A DNA stretch of 64,000 nucleotides from positions 8,370,001-8,434,000 of the forward strand of contig JAWQUS010000023.1 in the NCBI GenBank assembly GCA_036365455.1. Direction: 5' to 3'. Under the pieces are notes generated by a model. The model made no database searches, was not told the origin of the DNA, and worked only from the letters and a program-made list of their open reading frames with translations. The stretch's first letter is position 1. Every line of letters begins with the position of its first letter. This document shows positions 12,021 to 24,400 of this stretch, in pieces. The translations under genes were made by a program, and so were the position numbers. The stretch is from Macrosoma leucophasiata. Taxonomy: Eukaryota > Arthropoda > Insecta > Lepidoptera > Hedylidae.

Positions 12021-12657
12021 GGTTATCAAAGTTATCATGGCTTATCACCATTTTTCGTGCCAAACGACGGCGTTTGGCTAGTACTTAGAGGGATGGGGAC
12101 TCGAGTCTAACAAAAAAATATAATATTTCACTTCACAAACGGTGCGGCACAATAATAAAATTTACTACTATTTAAATAATGTAACTCATTTAAAATTACA
12201 AATAGAAGCAAAATCAACATGAATTATCAAACGGAAGCTTCATAATTTTCACACGCTTATTGATAAAAACGGATGCCGCCTCTCAGGATATACCCCATTA
12301 AGGCACTCGTCTGAAGATCCAAGTGCCATCAACCATACTTCACTCTTAATGGTCTCCGGACTACAAAATGCTGATTCAAGAGTCATTTGATTGGCAATAC
12401 GTGATTATTTTGGCAAAACTAGCTGCTCGTCGTGGGAACGGATGTGTTACGTAATACACCGTCAGGGAACGAGAGTATGAGCAAAAAAGCGTCCAAGTGC
12501 AAGTTGGACATTCACAGGGTCCCGTACAAATGTTGAAATTCCAATATTATCATAAATACTATATACTTCTCAAAGGTTTTCCTATAATATCCAGACCTAT
12601 TTTCTGAATGTTTAGTCACAAAATTTTACGTCCAGTAGTTTCGGAAATAAAGTTAAT
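12021..12657. other. Unassigned sequence between two opposed repeat A copies
   Basis: Contains AAGTGCAAGTTGGACATTCA...GGGTCCCGTAC at 12495-12530, a decayed repeat B end; otherwise unknown. Confidence 0.35.
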
Positions 12658-12885
12658 ACTTGCCGCTAAATGGTAGTGTTCAGAACTATCGTGTTCCGGT
12701 CAGGTGGTAAAGTACGACCCTGTAATTTCCTGCACAGAGGCATAACACCTTAGGCTTCAGGGTAATAACGCATCTGCATTTTGACCTAAGTCTTTGTGTG
12801 GGTGTCTATAGGCTGCAGTCATCACTTAACATCATTGTGAACTGCATGCTTGTTTGCCACTTACATAAAATTAAAAAAAAAAACG
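12658..12885 (+). repeat. Repeat A copy 5, lacks the hairpin end
   Basis: From CTTGCCGCTAAATGGTAGTG to an A-rich end with ten A. Confidence 0.85.
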
Positions 12886-14082
12886 GGGGATGGTGTATTT
12901 TCAGTCAGTACCTTCAAAATCGTAGAAAGTAACACTAGCTTATAACGATCCGTTGCCACTGTTGAGGTCTAAGCTCTTATCCCAGAAATCATGGATCTGT
13001 ACCTACAGTCACAATCAATAGTAGACTGTCAATGCGTGAATAAATTAAGTTTTCATAACCCATTAGAGCCTTATCGTTCTATGCGATCATAATGGTTATG
13101 CACCAGCAGGCATAGTCAGCACTTTGATGGGTGAGTGAGACCTTATGTCAATTAACTAACTGTAACTTTTTACTAAGTTTCCGGACAGAAATGTTAGATT
13201 CAGGTGCTTCCTGCCAACGATCTTATTAAGCAAGTTTAGGTTTTCATTATTAGCAAATTTTCACATTCAGAGTTTCACGTTCCAGAACTAGGTGCCAAAA
13301 ATGATATTTTATTCATCAAATAATCCTGTTAAAATAATGATATACCTTACACTTATATTTTTTCACCAATTTACTTGTTCAAGCCTGTACCTGAACTGTG
13401 ATTTATGTCACACCAATTCAATCTAGCGTAGCTCGTAGCAAGCCAATAGTGCTACGCTGCTTCCTGGGTATTCGATCTCCGGACTTAGAGAATAAATTCT
13501 CTTAAGATATTTCCGTTTTCCCGAAGTTTCCCAATGTCACTGTCGGAGTTTGATAATGTGCCCGGAAATGTCCATTACATGGGATAGAACTGGGAAATGA
13601 TGGGTAAATTACGAGCATGTATGCAAAGTATTTTTTTTGTATTATTATTCTATCCTTTATGAGAAAATTGGGGCGACCTCAAAATATCTACGATTAGTTA
13701 GTCAGAGTTAAACAATATTTTTTCTCTTTCATATCTATTACTTTTACTTCTATCCAATGTCTTAATATTTTAAAAGCTATTGCTCTATCGATCTTCAGAA
13801 TTGATCTATCGATCACAGAACGGATCGTTATCATATGCAGCTGCTACACGTCTCAGCATCCGCATCAAGCCGATCACTCATCTTGCAATTCGACTTATAT
13901 CACAAGAAGATAGATGTTCTTGACATGAGAATTTACATGTAATTATTCTTGGTTTATTTGTGTGTTCTGTTTTTTTTATGCTGTAGATAGCCGGACTGTA
14001 TTTCTATTGTTTTGCACAAAAAAATGTAAAAAAAATAATGTATTTAGTACGACGAGCTTAAGAGCGTACGCACCATAGCATT
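12886..14082. other. Mostly featureless
   Basis: One SINE-B scrap at 13510. Otherwise unassigned. Confidence 0.4.
13510..13625 (+). repeat. SINE-B body fragment
   Basis: GAAGTTTCCCAATG, GGAGTTTGATAATGTGCCCG and TTACATGGG match the middle of the 47.6 kb copy. Confidence 0.5.
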
Positions 14083-14225
14083 ACTCACAGTCAAATACTC
14101 AAACGTCGCTAACATCTAAGTGGGACTTAAAACTCTTCTGTCTTTATAAAACACGTTCAAACGATAGAGATAGCGCATATTTGAGGGTTGCTTAAAATTG
14201 AGTGACGTTTGAGTATTCGGCCATT
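14083..14225. mobile_element. MITE with AATACTCAAACGTC ends
   Basis: AAATACTCAAACGTCGC at left and inverted GAATACTCAAACGTCAC at right; interior GACTTAAAACTCTTCTGTC. Same family as 48610-48783. Confidence 0.6.
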
Positions 14226-14342
14226 AATATATCTAAAACTAATAATATTGTTCATCACAAGCATAAGGCCACGGGATTGGCAACGCATCCACACATAAAT
14301 CTCAGATTTCATGCAAGTAGATGTTTATACGTATATTATTTA

Positions 14343-14610
14343 TCTGCCGCTAAATGGTAGTGTTCAGCACTATCGTGTTCCGGTTAGATGGTAATGTATG
14401 GCCCCGTAATAACTATCATAGAGACAGAACACCTAAGGTCTCAGGGATGGCAACGCATCTGCATTTTGACATCTGGTTTTTGTGTAGATGTCTATAGGCT
14501 GCAGTCGTCACTTAGCATCAATGTGAACTGCATGCTTGTTTGCCACCTTTGTAACATAAAAAAACTTAGCATTCATGTGAACTGTGTATTGTGTACCACT
14601 CTTACGTTCA
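14343..14610 (+). repeat. Repeat A copy 6 plus a second tail
   Basis: Ends CATAAAAAAA near 14565, then a second degenerate tail (TTCATGTGAACTGTGTATTG...ACCACTCTTACGTTCATGA). Confidence 0.8.
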
Positions 14611-14817
14611 TGATATACAAAAATGTCAGAATAGTTCAACTCTTTGTAGGTATGTGGAATTCACAAAATATAACTAGCAAAGCGTTGATACCTCAACTGT
14701 CCTCAACCTACCTCTTTTGAGAAAGATAGACGTGAAGTTATGCTCTTAACTGAATACCATATACTTACCTATGCGATAAACACAAACCAAAAAGAATGTT
14801 AGTGTACGGTGAAGGTA

Positions 14818-15185
14818 TTACTGGTGGTAGAGTTACGAGAGACTTGCTTGAGACGATCTTAAGATCATGTTTCCTCATACTAAACGGGATTTTAATGCCG
14901 TGTACTGACTGAGATCCGTCTATTAATACAGGCCCTCGTGTCGAACCTCGAGGGTGTAGGCACCACCGCATTACCTAATCTATCTGCCGCCAAATAATAT
15001 TGTTCAGCATTATCGTGTTCCGGTTAGTTAGATGGTAATGTATGGCACCGTAATAACTATCGCAGAGGTACAATAACTCAGGCTTCATCTGCATGTTGTC
15101 CTCTAGTTTTTGTATACGCTGCAGTCGTCACATACCATCAATGTGAAAAGTATGTTTGTATGCCACAAACATAATAAAAAATTGA
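14818..15185 (+). repeat. Repeat A copy 7, interrupted
   Basis: The hairpin end (14822-14837) is separated from the rest (from 14942) by about 100 bp of unknown sequence. Confidence 0.78.
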
Positions 15186-15208
15186 ATTCCTTGAAATACA
15201 TTTTATAT

Positions 15209-15335
15209 TTGTATGGCCTACAGATATTTGTTTCGGGTCTGGGTGTTTGCGTATATGTTGTATGTGTACAACGGCACCCACGACACAGGTTTATTACCTA
15301 CTGTAAGGCTGTGAGTGTAAGCGTATTTTATTATT
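15209..15335 (+). mobile_element. SINE-1, body only
   Basis: Starts TTTGTATGGCCTACAGATAT, lacks the tRNA head, and ends GTGAGTGTAAGCGTATTTTA. Confidence 0.75.
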
Positions 15336-16063
15336 TTATTATCATTAATAAAACGAAAAAAAGACGAATTAAGTCTTTCTACAGGTTTACTTATGATAAC
15401 GCCTGTTTAAACTACCTTGCACAATAAAGTCATAAATGAGTTTGAAGAGGTTTGGCCAAAAAAATGAAACCGCATTAAAGAAAACAGATAATTATTTATT
15501 TTAATTTTGCAAAATAAATACAACTAAAATCCTTAAGATAAAAAAAACGAAACAAATGCAACAACGATTACAAACTAAAATATAAGAATCTAATTTAATA
15601 AATTATCAATTTTTATTCTAAAATATTTTGTACGAACATCTTACGGAGTAGGTATAAGTGTACGTTCATACTACGACACTAATATATTTACAGCATTTGT
15701 GCACTACACTAATAATCTCACTTTGGTAAACTGTGGTTAATGAGTTTTATATTCCTAACTTAATAATGCAAGAGTGTACACTAAATATAACACTAACAGA
15801 TTTTTCATTATTGAAAAAGAGTTAAATCCTTGAAAAAGTGCAACTTTTATTTAATAATTCATGTTGCATAAATATTTTTCAGTAACAGAGACATCAGGTA
15901 AATTAATTCTTAATCTGAGAGGTCGTTTGCTCCTAAAAAGCTAAGTAAACTAACATTTATTTTATGTTTTAATCCAATATCTTTTGTATTTCTGATGTAG
16001 GTATATAAAGTACACTCGATCTAAATAAATGCGGAACGAATGTATATAACATACTTTTTTATA
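15336..16063. other. No recognisable feature
   Basis: AT-rich, no frames or repeats recognised. Confidence 0.4.
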
Positions 16064-16242
16064 TCTATTATATAAAAATAAGTCGGGTTTTCCTTCCTGA
16101 CGCTATAACTCCAGAACGCACGAACCGATTTTCACGGTTTTGCATTCGTTGGAAAGGTCTCGGGCTCCTTGAGGTTTATAGCAAAGAAAATTCAGGATTA
16201 TAAAACGACATCCACGCGGGCGAAGCCGTGGGCAACAGCTAG
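16064..16242 (+). mobile_element. Short non-autonomous Helitron
   Basis: Starts A|TC at 16064 and ends with a GC-rich hairpin (CACGCGGGCGAAGCCGTGGG) followed by CAACAGCTAG|T at 16242. The 179 bp body contains the text AGTCGGGTTTTCCTTCCTGA common in lepidopteran repeats. Confidence 0.82.
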
Positions 16243-16317
16243 TTATTAATATATAAATATACCTATCATACATTGATAACTATTATTTAATTACATAATG
16301 TATTACATTATTGTTTA

Positions 16318-16385
16318 AACAACCACACAGACACACACACAAACGCACACGCCTAGCACACACACAACACACATACAACACTCGC
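16318..16385 (+). repeat. CA-rich low-complexity tract
   Basis: Repeated ACACAC / CACAAACGCACACG units without a strict period. Confidence 0.7.
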
Positions 16386-16924
16386 GTTTGTTTACAAACA
16401 AAAATTAATACCTACTGAAAATATACACAGAAATCTTAATCTTCAGTTTTAGAATTGTAAATCGTAAATTGATACATTTATTACAAAACACTGAAATATA
16501 ATGTGAAGCCAGTATTTCAGTAGTCTCTATCAGGCTTTCTCTTTTAGTTATTTCAGTATTACAAATTCATTGATTGAATGTATATTATAAAAAACCCTAG
16601 TAATAGGTACCTACTTAAATTATTATTATTGAAGAAATATGTTACCATAGCGTTTTAATACTGTATAAAACATTTTCTTCCTCCATACGTTAGAAGTAAA
16701 ATGACTACGTAACAAAATGACAAAGATCATTTCGAATAAAACTTTAATGACTACATCTCAATTACTTATTTCACATTATGTATTCATTCGCTAATATAAT
16801 TATCCAGAGTAAACATGTTTTTTGTAACAGGTTCCTACATATAAAGTCACCAATCAGTAGGTCTGTATGTTTTTATCAGAGGTTGGACTTGGTTCATGCG
16901 AACTCTACAACACTCAGTAAACAA

Positions 16925-17183
16925 TCTATCTATATACACAAAAATCATGTGCTGTTCGTTAGTATTGCTAAAACTCGAGAACGACCGGACCGATTAGGCT
17001 AATTTTGATTTTGAACGATTTTTTGAAGTCCAGGGAGGGTTTAAAGGGTAATAAAATATGAAGAAATTGAAGGGAAATAGTAAAAACCACAATTTCATTT
17101 TTCCATGCAAATAGTTTGTACCTATCAAACCTTTGACACATTATTTCATTGTGAGGCAATACGAAGTTTGCCGGGTCAGCTAG
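16925..17183 (+). mobile_element. Short non-autonomous Helitron
   Basis: A|TCTATCTATATACAC start at 16925 and GCCGGGTCAGCTAG|T end at 17183. The body carries ACTCGAGAACGACCGGACCG. A diverged relative lies at 35396-35617. Confidence 0.78.
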
Positions 17184-17834
17184 TAAGTATAAAATAGTAA
17201 AGTAATTGTGAAGTAAATTAACCAGCTCTAGAAATGTGGAGTAGGTAAGTCAGAACTATAAACTCATTTCACCGTGCTGTAAAAATTTACTCAATCAAAC
17301 TGCTAAAGAATGATTTATGAAACGAAGCTTATTATTTTAAAATCACGTCAAGCTAAAAAATCAACATTATTTTGATATACAATTTGAACACATGAACTCT
17401 TCTCAAAATTTCTGGTGCTGTTAAATTAACACAACAACCTCTGAATAGATATTATCATATACTTAGCAGGTACGGAACGCACAGAACTATCACAAAGGAG
17501 ACGTTCCAAAATGTATGGAGCTCCAAAATGGAATGCCCGCACCTTGTACTGTACACTACATTGAGAGAAGAAGTATAAAATACTAAATCATTTTCAGCTA
17601 TTCAAATCGGTTAATAAACCTTTAATAAATTGTCGTTAGTATATTTGAAACACCAGACTATCATAGTAGCAATATGGTGACATATTGTTGTCATACAAAA
17701 ATTACATAAAATAAATATTTCCGACAAAAAAACAACGATTCAAATTATTTTTTGAGTATTTTTCCATTATTTAACATATTTTTCTCTATCTTTTGATATA
17801 GTGGCCCAAAGTGGAACTTCTCCTTTAAGCCATG
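17184..17834. other. No recognisable feature
   Basis: AT-rich flank of the MADF block. Confidence 0.4.
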
Positions 17835-18450
17835 TATTCATTAGGCGACATGTCGCAGGGATATGTCACGCGACATATCGCGTGACATTACGTTGTATGT
17901 ATCTGCGACTTGTTGGGACAATGTCGCTCAATATTTGCTCGTCCACATTATACAGTTGTGATTGAGATGTCGCCTGAGGAACTAGTGTTGTTCTTTGCCG
18001 CTTGCATTTTTATTACAAATATTACAATTTTTTTAAAAATTAGTTATATAATAATTTTTTTTTTCCGCTCTCTGACAATCTGTGACCTTACATTGTGTAT
18101 TTTGAGCTCGATTTCTATTTTTTGGTATATTTAATGGTTTTGCAATAGATTCCCATTCATCATTCTTTTTAATTTTGTTTTTATAGTCACGATGTGACGT
18201 ATCCCACAATAATCGAGAGTTTTGATATAACTCTATGAGAGTTAATACGGTTTCGTTCGACCACACTACTGCCATTTCACGGAACACAAGCGACACAATG
18301 TGTGTGATGACAATGTGTGAGGACATGTCATGTCCTCACTGCGCAAACCCTGTCGGGCGACTGTCGAGGGACACGAAAGTCGCGCATGTCGACGCTCAGC
18401 GAGCGTCTACATGGGACTTGTTCTGCGACACGTAGATGTCGGTCTAGTGA
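17835..18450 (-). pseudogene. MADF-domain fragment inside a probable transposon-derived block
   Basis: The minus frame from about 18275 to 18033 starts MAVVWSNETVLTLIELYQN and continues through a DEWESIAKPLNI-type motif. This is the first two-thirds of a MADF (Myb/SANT-like DNA-binding) domain. The frame then departs from the family after NIP, where the third helix should be. MADF proteins are host transcription factors (Adf-1-like) or the second ORF of PIF/Harbinger transposons. The flanks contain matching inverted stretches rich in GTCGC and CGACAT (17860-17930 and 18350-18440), which favours a transposon origin. The domain is truncated and no partner transposase is visible. Confidence 0.5.
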
Positions 18451-20005
18451 AAACGGGGCTTTAATCACTGAGCTAGCATTAATGTTATTCAAGCAACATA
18501 AAATCAGTTCAAATTTATTGTCGAGCTGTCAGACGTAGTGAATAAATGTCGTTAAAGATCTTAAGTTCATTCATATTCGCGGCATCACGGCTTGTTGCAT
18601 TATGCATAAGTGCGACATGATTCGGGCGACGAAACATTAGTAAGCAATTGTTCGCCAGATGCATACCAAGCGAGCAATCAAACTTGCTATGGGAAGATCA
18701 ATTTATTGTTGTGACGCAAATTCCTTTTAGTTCGTCCTATTCTTAATTTATTCTTTTTTGGAAACGATGTCCGTATTTGAATTCTTTTTTGCTTCGTCGC
18801 TCGTAAAACTGCAGTAAAATTTTGTCGAAGTAAAATATAGATGACAAGTACTATAAAGAATACCCACCTAATTGAGATGTCAGAGAAATCTTTAAAGGTA
18901 CAGTTAGATTGGAGTTGTTTTTTTATTATCGGTTTACGCTGCATTCGGTCCGGGGCACATAGGACCTTGCCTCGAACCGGTTCCACACCTCTTCATTACT
19001 GGACAACTCGGTATATATAGCAAGAAATCTCAATTTTTATACTCGCGTCCATTGAATGTTCGAGGAATAACCGCAATATGATTTTCTTGAGCTGCTTTTC
19101 AATGGTGGAAGAAAGAATATGTCCTTTGCCGGTCATATTTATGATGTCTTGTTCTTAATTTATGTCTACGTATTATTATTTTTTTCAATTTATCTATTGC
19201 AGTTTTGGTTACAGCCGTAGTCATGTTTGAGTAAGAAATTAATTCATGAATGAATCAAAATTGATTGGCATGACTAAGCAAATATTATATATTTTTGCTG
19301 AATTTAGGAGAAGCACGTGAGGTGTGTCAGGAATGGGATATCTGGCGCTCGACACTCTCTACCTACCCCGTGCGGGATTTGGCGTGAAGTTACATACATA
19401 CCCATATAAAATATACGACAAAATGCAAACTTCAAAGTACTTTAAGTTTCATGTTCTATTTTAACTGCCTGTAAATAGAATAAATCGCCAGTTTTTCACG
19501 TCGTACAAATAGCATATTTTCTATGCATATTTAATTGCGCATATAAAGACCTCTGCCTACACCTTTGAGTAAACACAGGCTTGATACTAAGAATACTACA
19601 CAAATAGCTTCTGGTTGGCTAATTTGTTTTTAATTCCACCGTAGCTAAAAATATCCCTAATAACTACGAGCAATTTACGATATGCCGCAGCGCTTTGTAT
19701 TAAATTGCTTCGTAAACTTAGGCGGCTCATTATATGTTGTCCAACCAAATATATCTATGTATCATATCCTAGAACTATGCATTAATGAGCAGATCGTTAA
19801 TGATGGGACGCGATTAGGACACAAAAAAATAGTCGGTATCCCACATATTTGAACGGTACATCGCTGAAAGACGATTAGTGTCGCTTACCGGAATTAGCTG
19901 TTTCAGGCGCTCATTTCCCTAACTACAAAATGTCCATCTCTTTTTCTTGGAGACGGAAAGGGATGGAGAGATGAGTTTTAGAAATGTGCAGGGACAGATC
20001 AATCG
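18451..20005. other. Mostly featureless
   Basis: Contains the LINE tail at 19311; GGGCGACGAAACATTAG near 18624 recalls the GTCGC motifs of the MADF block. Confidence 0.4.
19311..19402 (+). mobile_element. LINE 3' end, same family as 58.2 kb
   Basis: Frame reads EAREVCQEWDIWRSTLSTYP to VRDLA-stop, followed by AGTTACATACATAC. Strongly 5' truncated. Confidence 0.7.
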
Positions 20006-20249
20006 GCGTGGCGTCGGAACGGGAACAGGCGGGCATTTGTCACCGGACCACCGGCGCCGCAGTATTTATAGAGATGTGACGCCCGCGCACGCGTCCGTGG
20101 GCGGCGAAAGCTTACATCAGTAACAGTGCATACGACAATACGTAGATACAACGCTTCTAGCTGCAATGGCCCATTTAAATGAAGCCTATAATTATAACTT
20201 GACAGCTAATCCTTCGACTGCAGAACCAGAAAAACAAAGTAACTTATAG
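20006..20249 (+). promoter_or_regulatory. GC-rich promoter-like block with possible first exon
   Basis: A sharply GC-rich stretch (20006-20106) in AT-rich surroundings holds a TATA-like TATTTATA at 20063. It is followed by an initiator-like TCAGT at 20117 and an ATG at 20166 in fair context. The frame reads MAHLNEAYNYNLTANPSTAE and stops at 20249; a possible GTAACT donor at 20239 would turn it into a first exon. The TATA-to-initiator spacing (about 55 bp) is too long for a standard pairing, and I do not recognise the peptide. Confidence 0.3.
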
Positions 20250-20827
20250 AGTTGGTGCAATTAGCGATGATTGGCATAAAACTTTCAGGATGATATTTTT
20301 TAAATATATTTACATTAAACACGTACATGTCCATGATTATCAATCACGACAGCATAATCGGATGCTACGGATTTAATGTTCTGCTTTCTGCAACAGCAAG
20401 GAACTATAACTTCACTAACAACTGCAGTGAAAGTGCAGCGACTGCTTTTCAATAATATTCTGTATAATATATGCTGTCAATAATATTCTGTTCCCAACCA
20501 TCACGTCATGGGACTCGGGACTCTAAGATTCGAAATTTCCAAAATACAAACAAATAACTCCACTGCTATTGCAGTTTGGAATGACAAGTCGACAGTAGGG
20601 CTTGACGTAATTCCTTTAGGATTTACGCATACCAATCTAAATATGGATGAATTTGCATAAAGTACGTGTAAACTTATTTTTTTAACTTCAGCTCTAAATT
20701 GGCAGCAGTTGGGCATCCGTAGTGTCACAGTTTAGGACCCCAACATAATATCAGCGCCGGGTTTTTAATCCGGCACAATGCTGAGTTGGGGACCCTTTAA
20801 AACAATTTTACCTTTAGCAAAATTTTA

Positions 20828-21113
20828 CTGGTGGTAGAGCTTCAGTGACGGAGCTCGCGGGCGTAGGCACCACCGCATTACCTAATATACTTGCCGCTAA
20901 ATGGTAGTGTTCAGCACTATCGTGTTCCTGTCAGGTGGTAATGTACGGCCCTGTAATCCGGCACAGAGGCATAACACCTTAGGCCTCAGGAGTGGTAACG
21001 CATCTGCATTTTGACCTTGGTCTTCATGTAAGTGTCTATAGGCTGCAGTCATCACTTAACATCAATGTGAACTGCATGCTTGTTTGACACGCCCAGTACA
21101 TCAAAAAAAAAAA
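20828..21113 (+). repeat. Repeat A copy 8, full length
   Basis: Complete from CTGGTGGTAGAGCTTC to ACATCAAAAAAAAAAA. Lies between the candidate promoter at 20.0 kb and the 3' end of the GAS1-like gene. Confidence 0.9.
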
Positions 21114-21115
21114 TT

Positions 21116-21218
21116 AAGTTCTTGTTTTAGTTTTAATTAATTCTATTTATTTTCTTTCCTTGTTTTGTTTTCTTTTGTGTACCTTTTTGTCCTAATAAAT
21201 GTATTTTCTTTCTTTCTA
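21116..21218 (+). repeat. Retroelement-tail-like sequence
   Basis: TTTGTGTACCTTTTTGTCCT AATAAATGTATTTTC TTTCTTTC, a common LINE-type tail, directly follows a repeat A copy. Confidence 0.35.
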
Positions 21219-21493
21219 AACTGATTGCTCGCAGATTCACAGCGTACAAATCGCATCGTAAACCTATTCAAGCTTCGTTTGGCGTTCACGAAATTCTCAC
21301 AACTCAGCGGATCTAATCTAAATTGTACAAAGCTTTAACGCTTACATTCCCCTTGCAATCCCTCGCCTATAAATAATATCTATGATAAATACAACTCGAC
21401 GAATACTGATCTATACATATTTACAAGAATTGTACTTCGATGCAATTTTCTTACGCTACCTTATTTCTATTTGAGGTACACCACTAGCTTGTG

Positions 21494-24400
21494 TCACGTG
21501 ATAGATTGTAAAGAGAAAAGGGCAGATAGGAGAACTAGGATTGCGGAGACGACAATCGAGTTAGCGCCACCCGGAATTTCATGATGCGGTCGTTTGTGCC
21601 TCTCTTCGTAGCCTCGTTCATGGTTCTTGGTGTGGTTCTTGGAGTGTTTGTGGAAGCAAAGCCGCGCGAGGTTGCTCTGCATCCTCGGGCAGTCGTAGTC
21701 TTCGTTGCCGTCGCATCTGCAGTTGGTTAGGGCGGCGGCTTTGTCTTGTTTTCTGAGGATGTCGATGGAATTGAGGCATTTGTTGGAGCACTTCCTGCCT
21801 CGGTACATGGAGCGGCAAAGTTGGCGGTAGTAGCCGAGTGCTGTGGCGCACTGGGCGTCGGCGAGGCAGATGAGTTGGGAGAGGCGGCACGAGGAGGTGG
21901 CATTGGCGGCCCCCCTCAGCACCTGCGACCGGCACACGTCTATCCTTTGCTTCGCTTCCACGCAGTACTCGTCCTCGCATTGACACTGCAACAATAACAA
22001 AAATTTCATGAGATTGTCTAAGAAAATAGAAGGACTAATACTCTGAAAAACATAGATAATCTAAGATGATTTTGTAAGGGTTATCAAAAGTGTTAAACTG
22101 GCCGTGTAGTTTTACCATAGTAAAAAACCAGACCCAATGTTCGCGGTATTTTCAGTACTGTGCAGATTCCCAGTGATCTAGAGGCATAGGCAAATATGGC
22201 CGAATTCTGCCGGTAGAGGTTTGCTCTACCGGCAGTATTTGGTGTTCCCAGTATTCTTTAGCGTGCACAATTCTGCCAAAAACATAACTGGCAAATTGTG
22301 CATATACGCATGAATGCATGTAAGTACCTAGTTAATACCCTTTCATGGACCCAGGTGTGAAGATTATGTTGGCTTGATTTCGTGAAATACTCGTGACAGA
22401 TAGTCACGAGTAATTCAATAACAAGTTAAAGTGACACATATTTCACCTAACAATAGCTTACGACGTTAGAACTACGAGATAAAATACAATAGGATTTTAC
22501 ATTGAATGTGAGTTTAACGTTTATGGTTTATGATATTTTTTATTCTGGCATGGGTTGACTTAATTAATGAGTTTAATAAGTATAGACTTTGGTAAAATAT
22601 GAAACCTACGCTTAAGGGGACGTAAACAAGAACCAGAAAAAGATTTATATTAAAACTGCTATATTTTATAGAAGAATCAAACTTTATGTCTGCTTTTATA
22701 AACAATCAGGGAAACTCATAACTTCTCGGCCCAGCATAACATTATATAAATTATTAACATTTCAGCACCGTAAACTTTTTACGACACGAGAAATGTTCCG
22801 ACCACTATCAAAACATAGCGTTTTAGCTTAAAAGCTGTCATAATAGCGATTCAGAAAAATCTGCCAGCGCATAGTAATCTTGGGAAGCTAATTGCTTTCC
22901 TTCGCAGAAAATCATTTAAACAGCCCTCATTTACAAAAATATTACGACTTGTAACTTTTTCGACGTCAATATTACTTTTTTAGTATAATCATTACTGTTA
23001 CAAGCCTCGTGGTAAAGCCATTATAAGATTGTAATAAGTAGATTAACATTTTATGATCCGTTCAACCAATCCTTATAAGACATTAAATATTTATTTCCAT
23101 ACGTTTAAAAAGTAACCTAGAGTTGGAAGCCAATTTTCGATTGTGAAATTACAACGAAGGATGGCAACATTTAATTAAAGGTCAATTTATTGGACATATA
23201 GGGTCGTACGATACAAATAAAAGGTTGGCCTCCGTCTTACGCTACGTTTTTTGTGGGGAGGCGGTAACACCTGCACAAGAATGAACGCTGCGGTAGGTCC
23301 CGATCAAGACGTCAAACCTCAAGGCTGCGGCCGCTCCTTTGGCCTGCCTTTCGATACATTGCCCAACTCTCGCACCATTACCAATGCACCGTTACGGCGA
23401 CATAATTGACGATTTGACGGGCTCACTCGAATTATTTAGATCGATACTGGTATGAGACTGGCTTAACAAGAAAATATGTTATGGTTATTGCGTCCAAACT
23501 ACATTAATTATAACTTGTACATTAACTTGTACTACATTATAATTATTATAATTTAACCCGAAACACAATTAAAAGCCAATTCCAATATATATATATAACA
23601 TATTGCATAGTTACGTCTGTATCTCCCCATAAATCTTTTCCATTCGATTTTTTTTCAGAAAAAAGTATTTTAAACAGTATTTATTTTAACGTTTTTTATT
23701 TTGACATATAAATCAACGTATCAATTGTTATTCACTTTAATTTTATTTTTGCAATTCTATTGAATCTAGATTCTTGAATCTTGAATTCGCGCAGGTTTTC
23801 GCTGGAAAGCGACCGAAACGTCGGGTAAGAGAAGAAGTCGGGAGTAGTGGTATAAATAAATAAAATCCGCAAATATGATTTCTATAAAATATTTTTTTAG
23901 GTATAACAGAACTCGATCATGATACTCTCACTACACTTACACAAGAGAACCAAAAAAAAACTGTATTTTCTATCCTAGTTAACCCCTCTAGTCGCACAAA
24001 TTTGTCCGTCCTAAACCTCACGGGTTAAGCAGATAATTTTGGAAAAGTAGGTACCTACCCATTTAAAATGAAAATGAATTTAAATTACCCATTACTGTGT
24101 AATCTAGTGCAAGTCCAAATATGTAATAAAACGATTACTGTAGGTTAATTGCCAACCGCAGATGTGCGTCTTGGGAGGCCCGTGTCAAACTGGCGGTAGA
24201 TCACATTTTTTATGAACATGCCGATTTTATTGACTGTCTAGGTGGCTTAGTAAAACACTACTAGGTATTAGTTTTGATCCGGACTTCGATATCCGGGTAA
24301 AAGAAGTAAGATCTGATTTTTCGAATCGCGCAATGACACTTCAGGAATACGGAAATGTGCCCAATCATTGTAGGTTGGTACTCTACGCCTGTTAAAATGT

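Noticed and set aside
20828..21113. Repeat A as a Helitron ending with its hairpin
   Set aside because: Read in that direction the hairpin is followed by TACCACCAGTAA and not CTRR, and the other end does not begin TC.
21618..21986. 122-codon minus frame and an 83-codon plus frame over the GAS1-like exon
   Set aside because: Shadow frames of the real exon; the regular cysteine pattern exists only in the called frame.
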